Source: Neostapfia colusana (taxonomy: Eukaryota > Streptophyta > Magnoliopsida > Poales > Poaceae). Taken from it: a stretch of 64,000 nt of DNA. Below are positions 1 to 9,655 of this stretch, piece after piece (position 1 is the stretch's first letter; each line of letters starts with the position of its first letter). The stretch is taken from the NCBI GenBank assembly GCA_030760725.1, contig JASWHV010000001.1, forward strand, positions 74,297,683 through 74,361,682. Reading direction: 5' to 3'. The position numbers and the translations under genes were made by a program. Under the pieces are notes generated by a model, which worked only from the letters and a program-made list of their open reading frames with translations, ran no database searches and was not told the origin of the DNA.

Positions 1-876
1 AGGCTGTTCTCGGGCAGAGGAGGCCGGAGCTCACTCGTTTCCGGTCGGGAAGGTGAAGGCTGAGCTCGGGGTGTTGTTTAGCAGCTCGTGTAGGAGAGGG
101 GCATGAGTTTTTTGCCGCTTTTTCCGATCAGGCCGAGTAGCAGAGGGGAGAGAGCTCGGCTCGGTGTTCTCGTGAGGAGGAGAAGGCAAGTGAGCCTTTG
201 CTCGGTCTGAGAGAAAGATCACGTCGAGCGAACCGCCTCTGGCGCTAGTGCGTGGGAGAAGGCAGCAGGAGGTGGCACAGCAGCCACTCGGTGGCGCACG
301 GGTGAGAGCACTGCTCGGTGAGGTGAGAACAGAGAGTTAGACTTAGTGTGTAAGTTTCCAATTTTCAACTATGACATGTGGGCTCCACCCAATATTCTCC
401 CCAAAAGATCTCCTCAAGTTGATCTTCCCAAATTCTACAATTCTGAGTTTGAAAGGTGGCTAGAATTTGAATTCTCCAAATTCAGTTTGAATTTGCATGA
501 CAAGTTTGAATTTGGTTGGAGTTTGGAAAATGATTCCATAAATCCTTTTTGGAGCCCACCCTAAAAATGAAAAGTTTGTCATTAAACTTTTTCCTTAATT
601 TCCAACTCTAGGGCTGCATGGTTATTCAATGTTTTGGCCACCATTTGTGTGAACTTTGAATATAAAGTCTGATTTTTGAAACTTACATGCAAGAGGTATT
701 TAAATCCTTATTGGTTCAACACCTTCAAATAAATATGTGAACCTCATTTTGGATGATCATCCATGTATCACTTTGCATGAAGAAAAGTTTTAGCAAGTCC
801 CATTTTTTCATGACTTTGCCACACATATGGATTCAAACCTTAGTTTTATTTATGTACATGTTTTGAGACATTTACA
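1..876 (-). mobile_element. Element A, 3' LTR (U3 part, runs off the window)
   Basis: On the minus strand the LTR opens with TGTAAATGTC at position 876, directly after a purine-rich tract, and continues leftward past base 1. Only the first 876 bp are visible, so its end, TATA box and length are unknown. The half nearest the coding region (about 320-876) is AT-rich; the outer 300 bp are GC-rich, as in the promoter/leader blocks of the other LTRs here. I see no gene in it; the small ORFs (for example 31-222 and 346-564) have no recognisable features. Confidence 0.85.
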
Positions 877-911
877 TTCCTCCCCCCTTAAAAGAATCTC
901 GTCCCGAGATT
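877..911 (-). other. Element A polypurine tract and adjacent hairpin
   Basis: On the minus strand, positions 890-877 form a purine tract ending just before the LTR terminus TGTAAATG; this is the expected primer for plus-strand DNA synthesis. Immediately upstream, 895-911 is an inverted repeat with arms AATCTCG and CGAGATT and a 3-nt centre. The same arms occur next to the PPT of every other element in the window. Confidence 0.85.
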
Positions 912-940
912 ACAAAAGAAGAACGAGACGGCAGAGGTAA

Positions 941-3900
941 TTATAAACTGTACAAAGCTAAAAGTTCCGGATAGTTGGTGCGGAGATAATATTCACTTTC
1001 CCACGTCGCCTCTTCCGCGGTATGATTACTCCATAGCACCTTGAAAAATCTGATCGTCCGGTTCCGGGTTACCCGGGTCTTTTCATCCAAAATCTGAACC
1101 GGTCGCTCGGTATAGGTAACGCCCGGTTTCAATTCGTCGATTTCCTCGGTGCCGACAGCAGCGGTTAATTTGAGGCACTTCCACAGCTGTGACACATGAA
1201 ATACATCATGAACACCCACAAGACTTTCTGGTAGTTCTAGCCGGTAGGCTAGGGGTCCGCACTTCTCCGTGATAGCAAAAGGACCTATAAAACGGGGAGC
1301 GAGTTTCCTCTTTACACCGAACCGGTGAATTCCCTTCATCGGAGATACACGAAGATAAACGTGCTCTCCGACGTCAAAATGCAATGGCCTACGCCTTTGA
1401 TCAGAGTAGCTCTTCTGTCGGGATTGTGCAGCCTTCAAATTTTCTTGTATCAACCGCACTCGGTCTTCGGCTTCGTTCACAAGATCAACCTCAAACAGAA
1501 CTCTTTCGCCGTATTCACACCAATTCAGCGGTGTGTGACACTTCCGGCCGTAGAGAGCTTCATACGGTGCAATTTTAATACTCGCTTGATACCCGTTGTT
1601 TCTATGAAAACTCCGCCAACGGTAAGTGATCATCCCAATTCTTACCGTGGTGGATGACACACGCTCTCAACATGTCCTCAAGCACTTGGTTCACCCTCTC
1701 AGTTTGTCCATCGGTCTGAGGGTGATATGCGGAGCTCCTAATCAGCTTGGTGCCCAACGAGGCGTGCAGCTGCTCCCAAAACTGAGCAACGAACAGCGCA
1801 CCCCAATCAGAAATAATGGTCTTCGGGACGCCATGTGAGCATATAATTCTGGAGATGTATAACTCCGCATATTTCTTGGCTCGAAAGTGAGTGTTCACCA
1901 GTTTGAAATGAGCTGATTTTGTCAACTGGTCGACGATCACCCATATCGAGTCATGCTTCCTGGATATGACCGGTAATCCGACGATGAAATCAATTCTCAC
2001 ATCCTCCCATTTCCATGCCGGTATTTTCAGAGGTTGTAGCGGTCCGGCTTTCCGCATATGATCAGCCTTGACCCGTCTACATGTATCACATTTGGATACG
2101 TACTTAGCCATTTACCTCTTCATCCTCGTCCAGCAAAATTTCTGTTTCAAATCTTGGTACATCTTGTTACTTCCGGGATGAATGGAAAACTTCGACAGGT
2201 GGGCTTCATCCAATATCTTGTTCCGGAGTTTCATATTACGCGGTACCACTATACGGTTGTTAAACCATATCGTACCGTTCTCATCCTTCCGGAAACATTT
2301 CACCTCTCCGTTGTCTAGTCTTCTCCATATGTGAGACATACCTCTGTCTCTTCTTTGAGCCTCAACAATCTCTTCAAGGATCGTTGGAATGAGCGCGAGA
2401 TTATAAAGCGCACCATACGGAATGACAAGGAGACTTGGTTCTTCATTTTCCAACTCAGCAATCGACAAGTTGTGAACGTGGGCTTTCTGACTAAACGCGG
2501 CGGCGACCACGTTTGCTTTGCCCGGATGATAGTGGATCTCAATTTCATAATCTTTAATGGGCTCCAACCATCTCTGTTGTCTCATATTCAGCTCCTTCTG
2601 CGTGAAGATATCTTTTAGTCTTTTATGGTCGGTGTAGAGGTGAACAAGATTACCAAGTAGGTAATGCCTCCACATCTTTAAAGCCAACACCACTGCAGCA
2701 AGCTCAAGATCGTGAGTTGGATAATGCTGTTCGTGGTTTCACAGTTGATGAGACCCATAGGCGACTACACACCCTTCTTGCATAAGAACACAACCGAGAC
2801 CAATGCCAGATGCATCACAGTATACATCAAATGGTTTCGTCGTGTCCGGCTGAGCAAGAACTGGAGCTGTTGTGAGATGTTTCACCAGAGTTTTGAATGC
2901 GGCTTCACATGCTGCATTCCACATGTATTTAGTGCTCTTCGTCAGCAGTTCCGTCATGGGTTTAGCAATTTTTGAGAAGCTTGGAATGAACCTCCGATAA
3001 TACCCCGTTAAACCGAGGAAACTTCGGACCTCGTGGACTGATTTGGGAGATTCCCACTTCAGCACTTGTTCAATTATGCTGGGGTCCACGGCAATGCCCT
3101 GTGCTAAAATAATGTGGCCTAGGAAAGGAACTTGATCAATCCAGAATTCGCACTTGCTGAACTTGGCATATAATTGGTGCTCCCTCAACCGTTGTAGCAT
3201 GATACGCAAATGTTCAGCGTGCTCTTCTTCAGAATTGGAGTAAACCAGAATATCATCGATGAATACCACGACGAACTTATCTAACTCCGGCATGAACACC
3301 GAATTCATCAAGTACATGAAGTGTGCCGGAGCGTTGGTTAACCCAAATGACATGATGAGGTACTCATAGAGTCCGTATCTCGTCGAGAAAGCTGTCTTCG
3401 GTATGTCCTCCGGTCGGATCTTAATTTGATGATATCCAGACCGAAGGTCCATCTTCGAAAATACATTTGCACCCACAAGTTGATCGAACAAGATGTCGAT
3501 GTGGGGCAACGGATACTTGTTCTTTATCGTGACAGCATTTAGAGGACGATAATCAACACATAGCCGCAGTGTTTCGTCCTTCTTCTTAACGAATAGCGCA
3601 GAGCAACCCCAGGGTGAAGAACTTGGTCGTATGAAACCCTTGCTCATGAGTTCATTTAGTTGCTCCTTCAACTCCGCTAGCTCGTTAGGTGCCATCTTGT
3701 AAGGCCTCCGTGAGATAGGTGTTGTTCACGGCACCAGTTCAATCTTGAACTCGACGTCCCGTTCGGGCGGCATGCCCTGTAAGTCATCCGGAAATACGTC
3801 GGGATAATCACGTACCACCGGAATATCTTCAAGTTTAAGCGCTTCTGTGTGGTAGGCCTCTACCATATCTGGGTCTTCACTGTCTAAAAACAGCGTGTGT

Positions 3901-4345
3901 TGTCCGTGAATCGGCGAGTCAATCTGGACAGTCCGGTTATCGATATTGAGAATGGCACCATGACGATTTAACCAAGACATCCCCAATATTATGTATATCT
4001 TCTGCCTATCCAACATAATTAGCGATGTTGGGTATATTTTTCCGCCCAAACAAAAAGCTGCTCGGGACACAATCTGATTAGCAGAGATATTTCCACCAGT
4101 GAACGGATAAGATAACTCATTGTGGGAGTATTGGTGAATAATTGGTGCTGATCCACGCATGATTTGCTGATAAAATTGTGGGTTGCACCGGAATCAAAAA
4201 GTACAAGCACCGGCACGTCTTTGAGAGTAAACATGCCCGCTAACACCGGTGCTCCCTCCGGGACATCCTCAATAGCAAGATGTTGCACACTCCCGGTTTG
4301 CAATGCTGTTATGTTGACTTGAGCAGGTGGCGGCATACCACCTGA
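941..4345 (-). pseudogene. Element A pol (protease-RT-RNase H-integrase-chromodomain), decayed
   Basis: Minus-strand Ty3/gypsy polyprotein remnant. Protease LFDSGATHNFI lies near 4205. RT follows (IRPSSSPWG near 3630, VDYRPLN, FIDDIL near 3255), then RNase H (CDASG near 2805, YTDHK near 2625), integrase HHCC (about 2230-2070), the DDE core with HPQTDGQTER, and a chromodomain-like end (about 1110-950). The frame is broken by a frameshift near 4125, TGA near 3727, TGA near 2737, a stop at about 2110 and a frameshift near 1610. The integrase motif SDRG reads SDWG. It resembles the pol of elements C and G more than that of B, E and F. It is a dead copy. Confidence 0.92.
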
Positions 4346-4927
4346 TGATTATGGTTGTCTACTGTTCAACAACTTCTCCCGGCATTCTTGCCTAAAATTC
4401 CTTGAACGGTGGCAATAAGAACACGGAGGTTTCCCCGGTTCTTTGTTGACTTATGGTTGAGAAGTTGATGTACTTGGCTGCAGCAATGATGTAACAGGTA
4501 TAATTCGTTGCTGCGGCAAGGGTGTTGCTTCAAGACATGATTCTTGAGCAGGAAATCTGTACTGAGTTGATCTCACTGGCGCTTGCCATAGTTCATCGGA
4601 TGGTGTGTGATACACCACACGATATTTAAGAGGAACAACTGGTGTGTATTCTTGCACATCATCGCGGTCGCTCTTCTCTGCTTGACACTCAAGTATCGCT
4701 TGTTCTTGCAGCAGAGCAGCACTGATCAACTCGTTGTAATTTCCTTGATTGAACAAGGCTAGCCTATCTTTTAATATGGCACTAAGGACATGGAAGAAGT
4801 AGTCACACCTTGCAGCTTCGCTGGTCGCATAGGCAGGAGCATATTGTGCCAAAAGGTTGAACCGTTTGACATAATCGAGAACACTCATGTCCCCCTGTTT
4901 CAAGTTCCTAAATTCTTGCTGCTGCGC
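4346..4927 (-). pseudogene. Element A gag, 3' portion (separated by element B)
   Basis: Minus strand. This is the C-terminal half of the retrotransposon capsid protein, beginning in the middle of gag exactly where element B is inserted (4927/17594). It carries the conserved LKQGDMSVLDYVKRF-type capsid segment at 4903 and, near 4405, a zinc-knuckle remnant C-x2-C-x4-N-x4-C in which the expected His is Asn. Two in-frame TAA codons (4451-4453 and 4349-4351) separate capsid, knuckle and protease. If element B and one TSD copy are taken out, the frame continues from 17594 without a shift. Confidence 0.85.
4923..4927. repeat. Target-site duplication of element B, left copy (TGCGC)
   Basis: The five bases TGCGC immediately precede the TGTAACACC terminus of B and are repeated at 17594-17598 directly after its ACA end. 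A 5-bp duplication is normal for Ty3/gypsy integrase. Confidence 0.95.
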
Positions 4928-5334
4928 TGTAACACCCCAAAATTTTGATTCAAAACCCTAAATCATGTTAAGAGGGGGATTTAAAAATTTTTGGACGTGT
5001 TGCATGTTTTGCAAAAATTCAAATTCAAACTGGAATTCAAATTAAACTCAAATCAGAAAAGAAATAGAAAAAGAAAAAGAGAAAACAGAAAAAAACCGGC
5101 CAGTGGGCCGAAACCCACCAGCCGGCCCAGCCAGCACCCGCGCCAGCCCGCAGCGCCGCGCGCTGCTGCCTCACACTGACAGGCGGGGCCCACCCGATCG
5201 TCGTCTACCTCGCGCCAGCGCCGGACTCCCTCGCGCCCGAATCAAAACCGATCGGGATTTCGGCGTATCCCCGCTGAATTCTGTTCGTAGGCGACGCGGA
5301 CATGATCTAAACCACCCCGCCGCCTTCCCCCGTC

Positions 5335-5342
5335 TATAAAAA
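5335..5342 (+). promoter_or_regulatory. TATA box of element B 5' LTR
   Basis: TATAAAAA followed by a C-rich tract, inside a GC-rich block. The equivalent position in the 3' LTR and in both LTRs of F is conserved. It predicts transcription start near 5365, leaving an unusually long R-U5 region of about 3 kb. Confidence 0.75.
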
Positions 5343-5606
5343 CCCCAGCCTCGTTCTGTTTTTCCCACACGATCGCCGATTTTTCCTCCGGTGAGAACCG
5401 AGACTTCTCCGGCGAATTCTGGCTGATCTAAGCTCGGAAATTCCGATCTAACTCGCTGGTCTTGATCCACCGCCTCCGGGGAACCTTGCAGGTGCAGAAA
5501 ACTCGGTGACTTGCGGTGTAAACCCAGCGCCGACGAGCTTCGCCGTGGTTTCGCCTCGGACCTCGTCGCCGATCACTTTCCAGGACCTCCGAGCTCAAGA
5601 AAACCC

Positions 5607-5616
5607 CCGAGGTGAG
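5607..5616 (+). promoter_or_regulatory. Candidate 5' splice site in element B LTR
   Basis: CCGAG|GTGAGA, with the cut after 5611, matches the plant donor consensus and lies about 250 nt downstream of the predicted start. E has CCTAG|GTGAGT at 34385/34386 and C has CTGAG|GTTAGC at 19792/19793, each at a comparable distance from its TATA region. Paired with the acceptor-like TTGTTTTAG at 8576 it would remove 2,965 nt including the PBS. This is sequence inference; no transcript is seen. Confidence 0.5.
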
Positions 5617-8361
5617 ATCCCCGACCTCCCCTCTACCGATCTATACCATAAAATCACAGTTCTAGGAAGAATTCCCGAAGATCCGAAAGTTTCCGGTGAG
5701 ATCGCCGCTTCCCGCCGTCGTGCGCCGCCGGCAGCGCCGCCCGCGCTCGATCAGAGCGACGTGGCCGCTTGTGCGCCGTTTATTTTAAATCGCACGATAG
5801 GGTTTAAATCCCCGCGTACCGGTTCGATGTTATAATCTTGGCCGTCGGTTTAAAATCGGACGGTCCACATCAGCCCCGCGTTATAAAGACTGGAAATCTT
5901 ATGTGCTACCCCCTGGGGTTCTCGAGAAATAAGAGCTAGCCCCGAAAACTTCTGATCTAGCCCCTGGAACTCCAGAAAATCATGTAAATTCATTTAAAAA
6001 TCAGTTTTGGCCCCTGGACTTAATGAAAATTAGGAAAAACACCTCTGATAAGTGTAGCTAGACCCCTGGAAATTCTGAAAATAATATTATAGACCCTGTA
6101 ATAGGGTGAGTTTACCTTTTTAGCCCTGTTTAGTAATTAACTTAGGAAATTGAATATGTGGCTAGTGTTTAAAAATTAAAAAGTGGGACAAACATATTGT
6201 CAAAATTTAATTAAAGACTTTCTCAGTGTTTAGGAAACTTTGGAGTGAAATAAAAACATATTTTGGGCTGAATTGAATCTGTTTAATTTATTATTCACAT
6301 TTAGGGACACATTTTTAAGTAAAGAATAGTTATAGGAAATAGGGAAAATAATTGTGAAATAGATTACATCAGAGGCAAAGGTCAAAATATGTTATTAAAT
6401 TATTTAGGACCAGAACATATTCTGTTTTGATGATGTGTCTTACTATTTTCATAATAAAGTACACATTTATGCATAGGAAAATAAATCTGAAAATATAGCA
6501 ACTAGTAAATGATAAATGGAGTTTCTAAAATCCAAAGAATTCAGTTTAGGGTTGGTAGAAATTCTGAAGACACATATGGAGAAGAGAAATACCCTTCATT
6601 GACACTTGGTAGCTAAAAGGTGTATCAATTGAATATAAGGAATTTATTTAAATTGGAAACTCATATATTATATACAAACATAAATATGAATACAAAAGTA
6701 GAAATCATATGCACATGTTTAAAAGTGCATGGAAGCCAAAATCAACACACATAGAGTAACCACAACACATAGAAATGAGAATGACTTTCATAAATATGAA
6801 TGTGTGGTTTGTATGAAATGGAAGAGTGAACCATGTCTTATGGATTGTCGTTTTTCTTTTGCTATGTGTGATGGTATGATGTAGAACCTGCTCAAGAGCA
6901 AGTTATTCCTTTCCAAGATCAGGACTACCTATTTCAAGAGCAGTAGGAAGGAGGCAAGTGTCCTTGACCACTTTGATCCTATGCTAGGATGTGTAGATAG
7001 AATTATTTGCATTGTCAAATGAAATATGAAACCCATGCTAGGAAGTTTCCCTAGATTTGCATTACCTTGTTTCCTTGTAGCTTGGGTTGGGATTTATTTT
7101 ATCATGTCATTTATTATTATGCATATGCTTAGCCATGCTTAGAATGGGATAATTGGGATATGAGATCATCAGTTTATTTTACCATACTCTTGAATGAGGT
7201 ATTGTGAGTTATGTAGAGGTAGGGATCAAGGCAAGTTGGATGTTTTGGTTGTGTGCTGGGTGCACGAGACTCGGGTTTGTGTTTAGTACTTGCCTGGATC
7301 CTAAGGACCGGTTCATGGAGCATGTAACCTGGCTTTACCGTGCCAACCACATGCTGAGATGGGGCAGCTTGGCCAATTAATTAGGTGTATCCCCGGCGTA
7401 GTATGGGTGTGTTGGATGGTGCGGGGAATAGGTGTCAGCTGGACTACCATATGAACCGCAAGGCTCAAGAGGGGGCCACTGCAGCGGGGTTGGAGCCTCT
7501 TGTATGCTGTTAGGGGTGAAACCTCAGTGGGCCCACGCTCGTCGGGAATCCCTTTGTAAAGGCTTCGTAGTGATCTCCTGGCTACACACCTGGGAAGTGT
7601 GAATGTGGTTCGTAACCACTGGCATAATGGAGGTTCTTTTAGTCCACCCGGCAACGGGGGATGAAATCACTACATGTGGGTACAGTGGTGCAAACTCTGC
7701 AGAGTCAAAACTGTCATGACAGCCGTGCTCACGGTCAAGAGCGGCTTGGACTTATTCATGATTAGAGAATTGATGGTTTTGGAAGTTGTGGATGTTAAGC
7801 GGGGAGCTTAACATTGGAAATGATGTTATGGTTATTGGTTATGATGATGGGTTGGGAGATTAGGACCATTTCACCTGTGTAGTAATATAGGTGCTTAATA
7901 AGCTAAGGTGATAGGTATTAATTGCGTAGTGCTTTAACCATGAGTTCAACCTCTCCTTGTTCTAGCCATGCATGATATAATTTTCCCACACTTGCTGAGT
8001 ACCATTGGTACTCAACCTTGCATATTTTGTTGGTTTATATTGCTGCTCAGGTCAAGATAATGAGGTGGTGTATAATGACCAAGACTTTGGACCCGAAGAA
8101 GGTTTCTAGGTTCATGGAGACCCCCGGGCAACGCCTGTGATGGAGCCCTCAAGAATAATATTCCGCTGCTAGTTTATTTACTTGTGATGAACGTATTATT
8201 GTCAATTGAGACATTTGCGATGTAAGACTTATTTATATTCGACACCTGGCTTGTAATAAATGATGCTTCACTATTTGTCATCACATGTATGAGAAAATGA
8301 TACTGGCATACATGTGATATTCACTTGGTTGTTTCTTCGGAAAAACCGGGTTTGACAGAGG

Positions 8362-8374
8362 TAGTATCAGAGCC
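8362..8374 (+). other. Element B primer-binding site (one mismatch)
   Basis: TAGTATCAGAGCC, 4 nt after the LTR end. The expected initiator tRNA-Met complement is TGGTATCAGAGCC, and the F copy has that intact form at 53413-53425. The second base is G-to-A mutated in B. Confidence 0.85.
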
Positions 8375-8576
8375 AAGGTTGCCCGTAGGAACGTGGACCT
8401 AGGTAGAAATGGACGTATTTAAGGGCCCTATTTTCTTAAAACTATTTTTCAAAGGTGTGGATTGAAAAGTGTTATTTAAATGAGTCATTTTCTTCATCTT
8501 ACCCCAACTTTCATTCAAAATAGGATTTTTGGTTTAAGAGTTTATCTAACCTAAGTTTAAATTCTCTTTGTTTTAG

Positions 8577-9173
8577 ATGGTTCGCATGATTCGTACCGCT
8601 CGCAAGTCCACAGGAGGGAGAGTTCCCGTAGTTGCCCTTGCCGAGAGAGAGGAGAGCCGTCCGGTGACGTACCTTTCCTACAGATTGGCAGTAGGAAGCT
8701 TATTGCGCCGACTTCGGCGTATGATCGAAGCCGCCGGCAATACGGGCAAGCTAATCATCCACTATAACTCCACCAGGACCATGCGTGAGAAGAGGGAAGA
8801 ATGGAGTTCGGAGATGAGGATTATACACGAAAATCAGCTGCTTAAGATCCACCACTCTCCAGCTTGTCGAGCAACACAGGTCGATGCGGAGAAAGATGTC
8901 ACCTGGGAGGCCATCACCTGGCAGAGTCACATCTATCGTCACCACTTGGACAAAACTGAGTACATGTATGTCCTCCAACGTGAGAGTGGTACCACGGAGT
9001 ACAAGTACCCGCCAGTGCAGCAATGGACTTCCCATGAGCACATGGACTTGTGCTTGGAGGATGCTGCTATGCTCAGCACTCGACTGCAGGAGTGTCAACA
9101 AGAGCTTCAGGACGTCCGGGACACCCTGAAGGAAACGGAGGCGTTGCTGCGAGCCTGCTTAAAGGCGAGATAA
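8577..9173 (+). CDS. Element B extra ORF with histone H3-tail-like N-terminus (truncated)
   Basis: Lies between PBS and gag; 198 residues. The N-terminus MVRMIRTARKSTGG aligns with the H3 tail and keeps T6-G13 including Lys9; Lys4, Lys14 and Lys18 are replaced. Residues about 60-150 form a domain of unknown function shared with elements E and F, with WEAIT and ENQLLKIHHSP motifs. Residues about 160-195 are heptad-like (LSTRLQECQQEL) and predict a coiled coil. The start is the first ATG after a branch-like CTAAC and the acceptor-like TTTGTTTTAG. A TAA at 9171 replaces a GCA codon of F, so the basic and acidic tail seen in F is lost. It contains no histone fold. The leader at 8375-8576 and the spacer at 9312-9655 hold nothing else I recognise. 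Function is unknown. Confidence 0.75.
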   Translation: MVRMIRTARKSTGGRVPVVALAEREESRPVTYLSYRLAVGSLLRRLRRMIEAAGNTGKLIIHYNSTRTMREKREEWSSEMRIIHENQLLKIHHSPACRATQVDAEKDVTWEAITWQSHIYRHHLDKTEYMYVLQRESGTTEYKYPPVQQWTSHEHMDLCLEDAAMLSTRLQECQQELQDVRDTLKETEALLRACLKAR

Positions 9174-9655
9174 AGAGGAGATGGGAATGAAATGTGTGTC
9201 ACCGTGAATGATACATGGACTCCTGACTCCCCGGATCGCCGAGCGATCAGGCGTCGTCGCACTTCTCCACCAGCAGCCTCCCCACCCAAAGCAGAGTCAG
9301 AAGCGAAATGATGAGGAAGATCCTGAGGAGCCAGCTCAAGAAAATGAGTAGTGTAGAGTCCTTCCCTTAGTTAGCAAGATGTCGAATAGTCGAGTCGTTA
9401 AGTTAAGTTAATGGTGCGTTAATGCTTGGTGTGTGACGTGAGTTGTGGAAGCCATGAGCAATTGTCCACAGCCTCATCTTTAGATTGTTTTGCTTTGGTG
9501 TGTGAACCCACATGAAATAATATTATATTCATTTTTGTGTGAGAAATGAACCCTCAGAAAAGTATAACAAAGCCTCAACACTTCAAAGTACAAACAAATG
9601 AAAGTAGTAAGATGATACTAAATGCTTTCAAATTAACATTGGTTGATTCTGCCAG

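Larger units (their letters stand above)
4928..8357 (+). repeat. Element B 5' LTR
   Basis: Starts TGTAACACCCC and ends TTTGACA; most other copies of this family end TGTGACA. The first 0.4 kb is U3. A GC-rich promoter/leader block lies at about 5090-5880, and an AT-rich 2.4-kb U5 follows. Within U5 are a triple palindrome block (7695-7734) and a dyad TGAGTACCA-T-TGGTACTCA (7996-8014). The LTR-internal ORFs (for example 5103-5339 and, antisense, 7313-7654) lack protein features and are not called as genes. Confidence 0.95.

Noticed and set aside
5103..5835. Short ORFs in the GC-rich block of the B and F LTRs as coding exons
   Set aside because: They lie in the promoter/leader region around the TATA box and donor-like site; low-complexity Pro/Arg/Ala translation.
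7313..7654. 113-codon ORF recurring at 16549-16890, 44859-45200 and 54124-54465
   Set aside because: It recurs only because these are four copies of the same LTR; it lies antisense to the element in U5 and has no protein features.
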